The notes beneath the pieces were generated by a model. The model was not told where the DNA came from. It saw only the letters and a list, made by a program, of their open reading frames with translations, and searched no databases. A program made the position numbers and the translations under genes. DNA of 64,000 nt from contig NZ_VHLH01000006.1 of the NCBI RefSeq assembly GCF_006516965.1, positions 62,001 to 126,000 of the forward strand, read 5' to 3'. The DNA comes from Pararhizobium mangrovi. GTDB lineage: Bacteria > Pseudomonadota > Alphaproteobacteria > Rhizobiales > Rhizobiaceae. This document shows, in pieces, positions 26,404-39,124 of the stretch (its first letter is position 1; every line of letters begins with the position of its first letter).

Positions 26404-29400
26404 ATGCCGAGTTTCTTCATCGACCGGCCCATCTTCGCATGGGTCGTGGCACTCTTCATCATGCTGGGCGGCGGGATCGCGATCCCCTTCATGCCGATCG
26501 CGCAGTATCCGAACGTCGCGCCGCCGCAGGTGCAGATCCAGACGACCTACACCGGCGCGTCCGCCGAGGAAATGTACCAGAGCGTCACGCAGCCGATCGA
26601 GGAGGAGCTGAACGGCATTCCGGGCCTGCTCTATTTCGAGTCGACCTCCGACTCTTCCGGGCAGATCCAGATCACGGCGACCTTCCAGCCCGGCACCTCA
26701 ATCGACCAGGCTTCCGTCGACGTGCAGAACCGCATTCGCCGCGTGGAACCGCGCCTGCCGCAGACCGTGGTCGACCAGGGCCTGCAGGTCGAGCGCGCGG
26801 GCTCGAGCTTCCTGATGGTGATCGCCGTCACCTCGACCGACGGCAAGCGGGACGCCGTCGCGCTCGGCGATTACCTGAACCGGAACGTCATCGGCGAATT
26901 GCGCCGCGTGGACGGTGTCGGCAAGGCGCAGCTCTTCGCCGCGAACCGGGCAATGCGCATCTGGCTCGATCCGGACAAGATGCGCAGCCTCGATCTTTCT
27001 CCGACCGAGGTGATGTCGGCGATCCGCGCGCAGAACGCGCAGGTGACGGCCGGTCGGCTCGGCGCGCAGCCGCTGAGCGACGATCAGGAGATCACCGCGA
27101 CCGTTCTCGTTCAGGGGCAGCTCACGACGCCCGAGCAGTTCGGTTCGATCGTTCTGCGCGCCGATTCCAGCGGAGCGATCGTGCGTCTTCGCGACGTCGC
27201 GCGCGTTGCCGTCGGCGCAGAGACCTACAACTTCTCCAGCCGCCTGAACGGCAAGCCGAGTGCCGCGCTCGCCATCCAGCTGGCCCCCGACGCGAACGCG
27301 CTCGCCACGGCGACGGCCGTCAAGGACAAGATGAAGAGCTTGTCCCAGTATTTCCCCGACGGCGTATCCTACTCGATCCCCTACGACACGACGCCCTTCA
27401 TCCAGGTGTCGATCGAGAAGGTGCTGCACACCCTCGTCGAGGCGGTCGGGCTCGTCTTCCTGGTGATGCTGCTCTTCCTGCAGAACATCCGCTACACGAT
27501 CATTCCGACGATCGTCGTGCCCGTCGCGCTGCTCGGCACCGTCGCGGTCATGCTGGTCGCAGGCTTTTCGATCAACGTCCTGACGATGTTCGCGATGGTG
27601 CTCGCCATCGGCATCCTCGTCGACGACGCGATCGTCGTCGTGGAGAACGTCGAACGCGTGATGGAAGAGGAACGCTGCTCGCCGCGCGAAGCCACGCACA
27701 AGGCGATGAAGCAGATCACCGGCGCCATCATCGGCATCACGCTGGTGCTTTCGGCCGTGTTCGTGCCGATGGCCTTCTTCCCCGGCTCGGTCGGCGTCAT
27801 CTATCAGCAGTTCGCGCTGACGATGGTCGTCTCCATCCTGTTTTCGGCCTTCCTGGCGCTGTCGCTGACGCCCGCGCTCTGCGCGACGTTCCTGAAGCCG
27901 ATCAAGGAAGACCGCGACAAGCACAAGGGCTATTTCGGCTGGTTCAATCGCGGCTTCGATTCGATGTCGCGCGGTTACTCCTACGGCGTGCGCGGGCTGG
28001 TCCGCCGTGCCGGCCGGCTGATGATCCTCTACCTGCTGCTTCTAGGTGGCCTGGCCTGGGGCTACATCCAGCTTCCCTCCGCCTTCCTGCCGCAAGAGGA
28101 CCAGGGTTTCCTCATCGCCAGCGTCCAGCTTCCGCCCGACGCCAGCGCCAATCGCACGCAGCAGGTGCTGAAGCAGGTCGAGGACACCTTCCGGCAGGAC
28201 AAGGCCGTCGACAACATCGTCGCCATCCTCGGCTTCTCGTTCTCCGGCACCGGCCAGAACGCGGCGCTGGCCTTCGTGACGCTCAAGGACTGGTCCGAGC
28301 GCGGGCCGGACGAGAGCGCGTCGGCCATCTCGGGCCGGATCAACGGAAGGCTCGCCGGCATCAAGGACGCGATCGTCTTCGCGCTCTCCCCGCCGCCGAT
28401 CCAGGGGCTCGGCAATACCGGCGGCTTCGCCTTCCGCCTGCAGGACCGCAACGGCCAGGGCCAGGACGCACTGGAACAGGCCAAGCAGCAGCTGATGGCA
28501 GCCGCAAACAACAATCCGGCCGTGGTGGGCCTGCGCGAGGAGGGTCTGCCCCGCGCGCCTCAGGCCAAGCTCGTCGTCGACCGCGATCAGGCCGATACGT
28601 TCGGCGTGTCGTTCTCCGACATCAACTCGGTCATCTCGACCAATCTCGGCTCCGCCTATGCCAACGATTTCCCCAACCAGGGGCGCATGCAGCGCGTCAT
28701 GGTGCAGGCCGACACGAAGGAGCGCATGCAGCCTTCCGACCTCCTGAACCTCACGGTGAAGAACCGGAACGGCGGAATGGTGCCGCTGTCGGCCTTCTCC
28801 CATATCGAGTGGGAAAAAGGCCCGGCACAGGTCGTCGGCTACAACGGCTATCCCGCCGTCAGGCTTTCCGGTCAGGCTGGGCCCGGTTATTCTTCCGGCC
28901 AGGCCATCGACGCGATGGAGAAGATGGCGAAGAACCTGCCGGCTGGCTTCGGCTACGAATGGACGGGCCAGTCGCAGCAGGAGATCCAGTCCGGGTCGCA
29001 GGCGCCCTTCCTCGTGGCGCTCAGCGTCATCTTCGTGTTCCTGCTGCTCGCCGCACTTTACGAAAGCTGGTCGATCCCGCTTGCCGTCCTGCTCGTGGTC
29101 CCGCTCGGCGTCATCGGTTCGGTCGCGGCGGTCTATCTGCGCGGCATGCCGAACGACATCTACTTCAAGGTTGGCCTCATCACCATCATCGGCCTGGCGG
29201 CGAAGAACGCGATCCTCATCATCGAGTTCGCGAAGGATCTGCGCGCCGAAGGCATGCCGCTGATCGACGCGACGGTCGAAGCCGCGCATCTGCGTTTCCG
29301 GCCGATCCTGATGACCTCGCTCGCCTTCACCCTCGGCGTCCTGCCGCTCGCCTTCGCCACGGGTGCAAGCGCGGGCAGCCAGAACGCGATCGGCACCGGC

Positions 29401-29571
29401 GTGATGGGCGGCATGATCTCGGCGACGGTGCTCGCGATCTTCTTCGTGCCCATCTTCTTCGTCTTCGTCATGCGCCTGCTCGGACGCGGCAAGAACCGGG
29501 CGAAGAAGGGCGAACTGGAACGCTCGAAGGAAGAGCGCCAGCGCCTCGCCGAAGAAGGCGGTACCGCGTAA
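26404..29571 (+). CDS. RND efflux permease (AcrB/BepE-like)
   Basis: A 1055-aa proton-driven drug exporter of the HAE1 family with 12 expected membrane helices and two large periplasmic loops. The start PSFFIDRPIFAWVVALFIML is canonical. The proton-relay aspartates are in GILVDDAIVVVENVER (TM4). TM10 contains GLAAKNAILIIEFAKD, with the relay lysine. It starts 9 bp after the adaptor gene. Substrates cannot be told; Brucella BepE exports deoxycholate, detergents and dyes. The C-terminal tail is charged. Confidence 0.95.
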   Translation: MPSFFIDRPIFAWVVALFIMLGGGIAIPFMPIAQYPNVAPPQVQIQTTYTGASAEEMYQSVTQPIEEELNGIPGLLYFESTSDSSGQIQITATFQPGTSIDQASVDVQNRIRRVEPRLPQTVVDQGLQVERAGSSFLMVIAVTSTDGKRDAVALGDYLNRNVIGELRRVDGVGKAQLFAANRAMRIWLDPDKMRSLDLSPTEVMSAIRAQNAQVTAGRLGAQPLSDDQEITATVLVQGQLTTPEQFGSIVLRADSSGAIVRLRDVARVAVGAETYNFSSRLNGKPSAALAIQLAPDANALATATAVKDKMKSLSQYFPDGVSYSIPYDTTPFIQVSIEKVLHTLVEAVGLVFLVMLLFLQNIRYTIIPTIVVPVALLGTVAVMLVAGFSINVLTMFAMVLAIGILVDDAIVVVENVERVMEEERCSPREATHKAMKQITGAIIGITLVLSAVFVPMAFFPGSVGVIYQQFALTMVVSILFSAFLALSLTPALCATFLKPIKEDRDKHKGYFGWFNRGFDSMSRGYSYGVRGLVRRAGRLMILYLLLLGGLAWGYIQLPSAFLPQEDQGFLIASVQLPPDASANRTQQVLKQVEDTFRQDKAVDNIVAILGFSFSGTGQNAALAFVTLKDWSERGPDESASAISGRINGRLAGIKDAIVFALSPPPIQGLGNTGGFAFRLQDRNGQGQDALEQAKQQLMAAANNNPAVVGLREEGLPRAPQAKLVVDRDQADTFGVSFSDINSVISTNLGSAYANDFPNQGRMQRVMVQADTKERMQPSDLLNLTVKNRNGGMVPLSAFSHIEWEKGPAQVVGYNGYPAVRLSGQAGPGYSSGQAIDAMEKMAKNLPAGFGYEWTGQSQQEIQSGSQAPFLVALSVIFVFLLLAALYESWSIPLAVLLVVPLGVIGSVAAVYLRGMPNDIYFKVGLITIIGLAAKNAILIIEFAKDLRAEGMPLIDATVEAAHLRFRPILMTSLAFTLGVLPLAFATGASAGSQNAIGTGVMGGMISATVLAIFFVPIFFVFVMRLLGRGKNRAKKGELERSKEERQRLAEEGGTA

Positions 29572-29713
29572 GGATTGTAGGCTGCGCATTCGATCGCGCG
29601 GCCTGCTCTTTGCTCGAACTCTCGTTCTTGAGGACGGATCGGCGCGACGAGCCCGAATTCCGGAGCCCGCCCGGCACCATGTTCGGACGGCCCCTGACCC
29701 GTGCAGTATATTG

Positions 29714-29733
29714 ACATAAATATATCTTTATGT
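29714..29733. promoter_or_regulatory. palindromic operator upstream of metH
   Basis: ACATAAATAT-ATCTTTATGT is a 20-bp palindrome with one mismatch in ten pairs. It overlaps a TTGACA (29711-29716) that may be a -35 box, and lies 39 bp before the metH start. AT-rich ATAAAGATATCTTTAT palindromes are typical of ArsR-type (SahR-like) regulators of methionine-cycle genes; this assignment is inferred. Confidence 0.5.
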
Positions 29734-29772
29734 GACTGATCGCGTGATTTGAATTGCAAAGACGGAGACAGC

Positions 29773-33552
<3,780 letters not shown>

Positions 33553-33627
33553 ATTCGATCGATTCGTGACCGTACCGCAGCGGGATCGCTTCACCGACCG
33601 CGCTGCGGCAATCTGCGAAGGGGTCAG

Positions 33628-33650
33628 ATCCTCGGGTCGAGCCCGAGGAT
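33628..33650. repeat. intergenic palindrome (CCTCGGGT/CCCGAGG type)
   Basis: ATCCTCGGG (33628-33636) and CCCGAGGAT (33642-33650), a perfect 9-bp stem with a 5-nt loop. The core TCGGG...CCCGA is shared with the next palindrome and is a frequent intergenic element in Rhizobiales. Confidence 0.6.
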
Positions 33651-33739
33651 GACGCCGTCGTAGGGTTGTAGCGCTACCGGAAACCGGCCGGACCGCTATA
33701 ACGGCGGTAGGCGAGATCCCACCAGCCTCTCAGCCGTCG

Positions 33740-33760
33740 TGGTCGGGCTTGACCCGACCA
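33740..33760. repeat. intergenic palindrome (TGGTCGGG/CCCGACCA type)
   Basis: TGGTCGGG (33740-33747), loop CTTGA, CCCGACCA (33753-33760). One frame through it reads VVGLDPTIQ, a spurious peptide often seen where this rhizobial element is translated. Confidence 0.65.
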
Positions 33761-33812
33761 TCCAACCCCGTCGCGGCGATCCGGGAGCCGGCTGGACTCG
33801 AAGCCTGTGCCG

Positions 33813-33832
33813 CATTACGCATAAGCGTAATG
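33813..33832. repeat. short palindrome CATTACGC/GCGTAATG
   Basis: A perfect 8-bp stem with an ATAA loop, about 60 bp past the end of the aldo/keto reductase gene. It may belong to the same repeat cluster or mark the 3' end of that transcript; no T-run is present. Confidence 0.4.
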
Positions 33833-33893
33833 AGCGGACCGGCCGAAGCGTCGCCCTTCCGGCGATACCACATGGCCTTGCTCCGACACAGCC

Positions 33894-34763
33894 TCAAACG
33901 GCGGCGATCCGGTCGAGTTCGGCCTTTTCTTCCGCTGGCAGATCAATCTCCACTGCAGCCAAATTCTGCTCGAGATGCGCCACGGACGACGTACCCGGAA
34001 TAAGCAGGATGTTCGGCGAGCGCTGCAGGAGCCATGCGAGCGCGACCTGCATCTCGCTCGCGCCGAGCCGTTCGGCGACATGGCTCAGCGTCTCGGACTG
34101 CAGCGGCGAGAACCCGCCGAGCGGGAAGAACGGGACGTAGGCGATACCGTCCTGCGCCAGATCGTCGATCAGCGCGTCGTCGTCGCGATGCGCGAGGTTG
34201 TACTGGTTCTGCACGCAGACGATCTCCGCCGTCTTTCGCGCTTCGGCCACCTGCTTCGCCGTCGCGTTGCTGAGGCCGATATGGTGGACGAGGCCTTCGC
34301 GCTGGAGGTCGACCAGATGGCCGAGCGCTTCGGAAAAGTCGCCTTCGGCCGGGCCGTGCGTGTCGAACATCAGGCGCAAATTCACGATGTCCATTGCTTC
34401 GAGGCCGAGATGTTCGAGGTTGTCGTGGACGGCCCGCGTCAGCTCGTCCTTCGAAAACGCAGGGTTCCAGGAGCCATCCGAACCGCGCGTCGCACCGATC
34501 TTCGTGACGATCGTCAGGTCGTCCGGATAGGGATGCAGCGCCTCCCGGATGATCTCGTTGGTGACATACGGCCCGTAGAAATCGCTGGTGTCGATATGGT
34601 CGACGCCGGCCTCGACGGCGCGGCGCAGGACCGCAATCGCCGCATCGCGATCCTTCGGTGGTCCGAAAACGCCGGGGCCGGCGAGCTGCATCGCACCGTA
34701 GCCCATGCGCTTCACGGTGCGGCTGCCGAGGGTGAAGGTTCCGGCTCTGCTCGGATTGGTCAT
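33894..34763 (-). CDS. aldo/keto reductase
   Basis: A 289-aa NAD(P)H-dependent oxidoreductase of the AKR TIM-barrel superfamily. It begins with the usual LGSRTVKRMGYGAMQL. The catalytic tetrad region includes D and Y in HIDTSDFYGPYVTNE and K in VTKIGATRG. The cofactor-binding C-terminal part is LLIPGTSSVAHLEQNL. The order matches the YakC/pyridoxal-reductase-like subgroup, but the substrate is unknown. It diverges from a LysR gene 97 bp away, which probably controls it. The ATG at 34763 is the first that gives the canonical N terminus. Confidence 0.88.
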   Translation of the reverse strand: MTNPSRAGTFTLGSRTVKRMGYGAMQLAGPGVFGPPKDRDAAIAVLRRAVEAGVDHIDTSDFYGPYVTNEIIREALHPYPDDLTIVTKIGATRGSDGSWNPAFSKDELTRAVHDNLEHLGLEAMDIVNLRLMFDTHGPAEGDFSEALGHLVDLQREGLVHHIGLSNATAKQVAEARKTAEIVCVQNQYNLAHRDDDALIDDLAQDGIAYVPFFPLGGFSPLQSETLSHVAERLGASEMQVALAWLLQRSPNILLIPGTSSVAHLEQNLAAVEIDLPAEEKAELDRIAAV

Positions 34764-34859
34764 GGTCAAACTCCTGTTGCGTTCGCTTCGGAATATGGAC
34801 GTCGATGCGGTGTGCGATAAGTACGCCCAATCCGCACAGGCCGTTCGGCAGGAAGCACA

Positions 34860-35762
34860 ATGACCGACCTTACCGATCTCACGGAATTCGTCTCCGTCGT
34901 CCGCGCCGCCGGCTTTCGCGACGCGGCGCGCACCGGCGGGCGGAGCGCGTCGAGCCTCAGCGAAGCGGTCCGCCGTCTGGAAGCACGTCTCGGCGTTCGC
35001 CTCCTGAACCGCACGACTCGCTCGGTCGTTCCGACCGAAGCCGGCCAGCGCCTGATCGATCGGCTCGGCCCCGCGCTCGTCGAGGTCGACGCGGCGCTCG
35101 ACGTCGTGAACGGCTTCCGCGACCGGCCGGCGGGCACCCTCAAGCTGAACGTCCCGGTCGTCGCCGCCCGCCTCGTCCTGCCGCGGGTCGTGCCGGCCTT
35201 CCTTGCCGCCTACCCGGAGATCCGGCTGGAAGTCGTCGCCGAAGACAGCTTCGTCGACGTGCTCGCAGCCGGCTGCGACGCCGGCATCCGCTACGACGAG
35301 CGGCTGGAACAGGACATGATCGCCCTTCCGATCGGCCCGCGCGAACAACGCTACGCGACGGTCGCCTCGCCCGCCTATCTCGACCGGCACGGCCGGCCGG
35401 CCCATCCGCGCGACCTGCTCGATCACGCAGCCATCCTCGGCCGTTTCGCGAGCGGCGCGACGACGAGCCCGTGGGAGTTCGAGAAGGACGGCAAGACCGT
35501 GAAGATCAAGCCGAGGAGCGCGCTTACCGTCAGCGTCGGCGGCGCGACGGACCTCGCCGTCGAGGCGGCCGTCGCCGGCGTCGGGATCATGCAGCTCTTC
35601 GAGGACTGGCTGCGGCCCTATCTCGATGACGGACGGCTGGAACCGGTGCTTCAGGAGTGGTGGCAGCCCTTCTCCGGCCCGTTCCTCTACTATCCGGGCC
35701 GGCGCCACCTGCCTGCCCCGCTCCGTGCCTTCGTGGACTTCACACGCGACTTTCGCTGGTAG
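34860..35762 (+). CDS. LysR-family transcriptional regulator
   Basis: A 300-aa LysR regulator. The N-terminal helix-turn-helix is at about residues 1-60 (LTEFVSVVRAAGFRDAARTGGRSASSLSEAVRRLEARLGVRLLNRTTRSV). The effector domain follows, with the GTLKLNVP entry and the usual periplasmic-binding-protein-like fold. It is divergent from the aldo/keto reductase and likely regulates it. Its stop is 16 bp from the convergent pcaF stop. Confidence 0.9.
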   Translation: MTDLTDLTEFVSVVRAAGFRDAARTGGRSASSLSEAVRRLEARLGVRLLNRTTRSVVPTEAGQRLIDRLGPALVEVDAALDVVNGFRDRPAGTLKLNVPVVAARLVLPRVVPAFLAAYPEIRLEVVAEDSFVDVLAAGCDAGIRYDERLEQDMIALPIGPREQRYATVASPAYLDRHGRPAHPRDLLDHAAILGRFASGATTSPWEFEKDGKTVKIKPRSALTVSVGGATDLAVEAAVAGVGIMQLFEDWLRPYLDDGRLEPVLQEWWQPFSGPFLYYPGRRHLPAPLRAFVDFTRDFRW

Positions 35763-35778
35763 CGAGCGCGGATCGGCT

Positions 35779-36981
35779 TCAAACGCGTTCGAGCGCCACG
35801 GCGATGCCCTGCCCGACGCCGATGCACATCGTCGCCAGCGCGTAGCGCCCGCCGGTCTCGGCCAGTTCGAGCGCGGCCGTGCCCGTAATGCGCGCGCCGG
35901 ACATGCCGAGGGGATGGCCGAGCGCGATCGCGCCGCCATTGCGGTTCACCCGCTCGTCGTCCGTGGCGATGCCGAGTTCGCGCAGCACGGCGATCGATTG
36001 GCTGGCGAACGCCTCGTTCAGCTCGATTACGGAAAGGTCGTCTTCCTTCATGTCGAGCCGTGTGAGAAGCTTCTGCGAGGCCGGTACCGGCCCCATGCCC
36101 ATGATGCGCGGCGGCACGCCGGCGCTCGCGCCGCCCATGATGCGGGCGATCGGCGTCAGACCGTGCTTTTTTGCGGCCTCTTCGGATGCGACGATCAGCG
36201 CTGCCGCACCGTCGTTGACGCCCGAGGCGTTGCCGGCCGTCACGGTGCCGTTCTCGCGGAAGGGCGTCCTGAGCTTGGCGAGCTGCTCCATCGACGTCTC
36301 GCGCGGGTGCTCGTCGGTTTCGACGACGACCGGATCGCCCTTGCGCTGCGGGATCGTCACCGCCGTGATCTCGCGGCCGAGCCGGCCGCTCTTCTGCGCG
36401 GCTGCCGCCCGCTTCTGCGAGCCGAACGCAAAGGCGTCCTGATCCTCGCGTGAAACGCTGTAATCCTCGGCGACGTTCTCGCCCGTCTCCGGCATGGACT
36501 CGATGCCGTACCACTTCTTCATCAGCGGATTGACGAAGCGCCAGCCGATGGTCGTGTCGTAGATTTCCGCGTTGCGCGAGAAGGCCGTCTCCGCCTTCGG
36601 CATCACGAAGGGCGCGCGCGACATGCTCTCCGAGCCGCCGGCGATCATCAGGTCCGCTTCGCCGAGCCGGATCGCGCGCGCCGCCGCAACGACCGCATCC
36701 ATGCTCGATCCGCAGAGCCGGTTGATCGTGTTGCCGGGCACCGTTTCCGGCAGGCCCGCAAGCAGAAGCGCCATCCGGCCGATGTTGCGGTTATCCTCGC
36801 CGGCCTGGGTGGCGTTGCCCCATGTCACGTCGTCGACGGCGGCCCAGTCCACGGATGCGTTGCGCTCCGTCAGCACCTTGATCGGGACCGCAGCCAGATC
36901 GTCGGCCCGCACGGACGCGAGTGCGCCGGCGAAACGGCCGATCGGGGTGCGGATGTAGTCGCAGATGAAGGCTTCGGCCAT
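35779..36981 (-). CDS. pcaF: 3-oxoadipyl-CoA thiolase
   Basis: A 400-aa thiolase splitting 3-oxoadipyl-CoA into succinyl-CoA and acetyl-CoA, the last step of the beta-ketoadipate pathway. The start AEAFICDYIRTPIGRFAGAL and the segment WGNATQAGEDNRNIGRMA are typical of PcaF rather than acetoacetyl-CoA thiolase. Active-site residues are C in NRLCGSSMDA, H in GGAIALGHPLGMSGAR, and C in MCIGVGQG. It runs leftward after pcaD with about 100 bp between, and both probably share a promoter upstream of pcaD. Confidence 0.9.
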   Translation of the reverse strand: MAEAFICDYIRTPIGRFAGALASVRADDLAAVPIKVLTERNASVDWAAVDDVTWGNATQAGEDNRNIGRMALLLAGLPETVPGNTINRLCGSSMDAVVAAARAIRLGEADLMIAGGSESMSRAPFVMPKAETAFSRNAEIYDTTIGWRFVNPLMKKWYGIESMPETGENVAEDYSVSREDQDAFAFGSQKRAAAAQKSGRLGREITAVTIPQRKGDPVVVETDEHPRETSMEQLAKLRTPFRENGTVTAGNASGVNDGAAALIVASEEAAKKHGLTPIARIMGGASAGVPPRIMGMGPVPASQKLLTRLDMKEDDLSVIELNEAFASQSIAVLRELGIATDDERVNRNGGAIALGHPLGMSGARITGTAALELAETGGRYALATMCIGVGQGIAVALERV

Positions 36982-37079
36982 CGTCTATCCTTTGATGCGG
37001 CGCCTCGATACGCCAGGTTCGTTCCGAAAGGTCCGTGCGCAGCGGCAGGCCGCACATAACCATGTTCCGCTCGCAAGGC

Positions 37080-37886
37080 TCAACCTTCGGCCTTACGACC
37101 GAGGTCGAACTCCTTCATGAATGCCTTGATGACGGCAGCCAGCATATCCGGCTGCTCGACGCAGGGTATGTGGCCGGCGCCCTCGATGACCTCGTAGCGC
37201 GCATTCGGGATGAGTTTCGCCATTTCGAGTACGGTGTCCGGCGGGGTCGATCCATCCTGATCGCCGACGATGCAGATCGTCGGAACGTCGATCTCGGCGC
37301 TTGAACGGGTGAAGTCCGCGTCCCGGACGGCGGCGCAGGTTCCGGCATACCCCTCGACCGGTTGGCGCAGGAGCATGTTGCGATAGCCGATGAATTCCGG
37401 CTTCTCGCGAAAAGCCGGCGTGAACCAGCCGGCGAGCACGCCGTCCGCCACCGGTTCGATCCCTTCGGCCTCGACCTTGGCGATGCGCGTGTTCCAGCCG
37501 TCTTCCGTGCCGATCTTGTGCGCCGTATCGCAAAGCACGAGAGCCCGGACGAGATCCGGCCGGCTGGCGACGAGCCCCTGCGCGATCAGCCCGCCGACGG
37601 AAAGTCCGCAGACGATCGCCTGCTTCTGGTTCAGATGGTCGAGGAGGCCGGCGAGATCCGCCACGTGGTCCTCGATCGAATACGGTGCCTCGCCGATATC
37701 CGAAAGGCCGTGGCCGCGCTTGTCATAGGTAAGGATCGTGCATTCGCCGACGAAGCGAACGATGACGTCGCGCCAGATGCGGAAATCGGTTCCGAGCGAA
37801 TTCGAAAACACGAGCAGAGGCGCGCCTTCGCTCGCTCCGATGACCTGATAGTGCAGCGTGACGCCGTTCACGGTCGCAAATTGCAT
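37080..37886 (-). CDS. pcaD: 3-oxoadipate enol-lactonase
   Basis: A 268-aa alpha/beta-hydrolase that opens 3-oxoadipate enol-lactone to 3-oxoadipate in aromatic-acid breakdown. The sequence HYQVIGASEGAPLLVFSNSLG, with LGTDFRIW, forms the oxyanion region. The nucleophile elbow is CGLSVGGLIAQ (Ser), the acid is near GDQDGSTPP, and the His is in GAGHIPCVEQP. The next pathway enzyme but one, PcaF, is encoded downstream; pcaHGBC and pcaIJ are not nearby. It diverges from the ABC importer. Confidence 0.9.
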   Translation of the reverse strand: MQFATVNGVTLHYQVIGASEGAPLLVFSNSLGTDFRIWRDVIVRFVGECTILTYDKRGHGLSDIGEAPYSIEDHVADLAGLLDHLNQKQAIVCGLSVGGLIAQGLVASRPDLVRALVLCDTAHKIGTEDGWNTRIAKVEAEGIEPVADGVLAGWFTPAFREKPEFIGYRNMLLRQPVEGYAGTCAAVRDADFTRSSAEIDVPTICIVGDQDGSTPPDTVLEMAKLIPNARYEVIEGAGHIPCVEQPDMLAAVIKAFMKEFDLGRKAEG

Positions 37887-38151
37887 GAACTCGATCTCCA
37901 GTCTCGGTTACCCGTTGCCGATCGGTGTTGTGGCACGGAACGACGTGCGTTTCGACCTGGAAGATGCGCGTCGACCTTCCGGGTTCTGCGGTTTTCCGCA
38001 TGGGCCAGCATGAAGGATCCGGGACAGAGGGAATGCAGTGGCTTTCACTTTGCGATAGACGGAACACGAGCAGATCGCGACGGATTCGCTTTGGTGCGAA
38101 CGCAGCAAGCTGCGTCGTCGAAGAACAGGTAGGATCGGAGGAAGGCATTCC

Positions 38152-38205
38152 ATGAAGTCGTCATTGGCCATGAAGTCGGCACTGACCATGAAATCGGCAC
38201 TGGGC
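38152..38205 (+). repeat. 18-bp in-frame tandem triplication at the start codon
   Basis: Three 18-bp units start at 38152, 38170 and 38188, each beginning with ATGAARTCG (first unit ATGAAGTCGTCATTGGCC). They encode MKSSLA, MKSALT and MKSALG, so three possible start codons lie in series. Confidence 0.85.
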
Positions 38206-39120
38206 CTGATTGCGCTGGCGCTCGCAGCCGCGTTCGCCACGGGATCGAGCGCTCGGGCGGCCGACAAGGTCACCGTCGGCGTCATCCCGATCGTCGACGT
38301 CGCCCCGATCTATCTCGGCAAGGAAAAGGGTTTCTTCGAAAAGCAGGGGATCGACCTCACGCTGCAGCTCGCACAGGGCGGGGCCGCGATCGTGCCGAGC
38401 GTCGTCAGCGGGCAGTACCAGTTCGGCTTTTCGAACATGACGTCGCTGATCGTCGCGCAGTCGCGCGGGCTCGACTTCAAGGTCGTCGCGGCGGGGGATT
38501 CCTCGACCGGCAAGGCCGGCAAGGATTTCAGCGCCATCGTCGTGCCGAAGGACAGCACGATTTCCGGCGCCGGCGATCTCGCGGGCAAGACGGTCGCCGT
38601 GAACAACCTCAAGAATATCGGCGATACGACCGTGAAGGCGGCCATGCGCAAGGCCGGCGGAGACCCTTCCGGCGTGAAGTTCGTGGAACTCGCCTTTCCC
38701 GACATGCCGGCGGCCGTCGCCAACGGTCGCGTCGATGCCGCCTGGGTCGTCGAACCGTTCCTGACCATCACGCGCGATCAGGGGGCGAAGGTCGTTTCAT
38801 GGAACCTAGTAGATACGGCGGATCGCCTGATGACCGCCGCCTACTTCACGACCGCCCGCTACGCGAAGAGCCATCCCGACATCGTCAAGCGCTTTACTGC
38901 GGCGATGAACCAGTCCCTGGACTACGCGCAGAACCACCGCGAGGAAGCACGCCGCGAACTCCTTTCCTACACGCGGATCCCGAAGGACGTCGTCGACCGG
39001 ATCACGCTCCCCGACTGGACGACGAAGATCAATCGCAAGTCCACGCAGACCCTGGCGGACCTCGCGGTGAAGGACGGGCTCGTGAAGAAACGGCCCGATC
39101 TCGGTTCGCTTCTTCCCTGA
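38152..39120 (+). CDS. NitT/TauT-type ABC importer, substrate-binding protein
   Basis: A 322-aa periplasmic binding protein of the SsuA/THI5/NMT1-like group. The signal peptide contains a tandemly tripled start (MKSSLA-MKSALT-MKSALG) followed by a hydrophobic core and SSARAADK. The mature part opens VTVGVIPIVDVAPIYLGKEK, the usual small-molecule lobe, with later motifs QGIDLTLQLAQGGAAIVPSV and DMPAAVANGRVDAAWVVEPF. GGAGGAAGG upstream favours the first ATG. The ligand is not evident: sulfonates, a thiamine or flavin precursor, or an aromatic are possible. First gene of a four-gene operon. Confidence 0.85.
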   Translation: MKSSLAMKSALTMKSALGLIALALAAAFATGSSARAADKVTVGVIPIVDVAPIYLGKEKGFFEKQGIDLTLQLAQGGAAIVPSVVSGQYQFGFSNMTSLIVAQSRGLDFKVVAAGDSSTGKAGKDFSAIVVPKDSTISGAGDLAGKTVAVNNLKNIGDTTVKAAMRKAGGDPSGVKFVELAFPDMPAAVANGRVDAAWVVEPFLTITRDQGAKVVSWNLVDTADRLMTAAYFTTARYAKSHPDIVKRFTAAMNQSLDYAQNHREEARRELLSYTRIPKDVVDRITLPDWTTKINRKSTQTLADLAVKDGLVKKRPDLGSLLP

Positions 39121-39124
39121 CCCC

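Larger units (their letters stand above)
33553..33893. other. gap after metH filled with palindromic repeats
   Basis: About 340 bp without a credible gene. Three separate hairpins lie here (33628-33650, 33740-33760, 33813-33832). No T-run follows any of them. Confidence 0.5.

Noticed and set aside
26698-27924. A 408-codon leftward frame opposite the RND permease
   Set aside because: The product is rich in Asp, Arg and His with no domain, typical of the reverse strand of GC-rich coding sequence.
33739-34140. Short rightward frame starting VVGLDPTIQ
   Set aside because: This peptide comes from translating the TGGTCGGG palindrome common in Rhizobiales intergenic DNA and is a known type of false gene.
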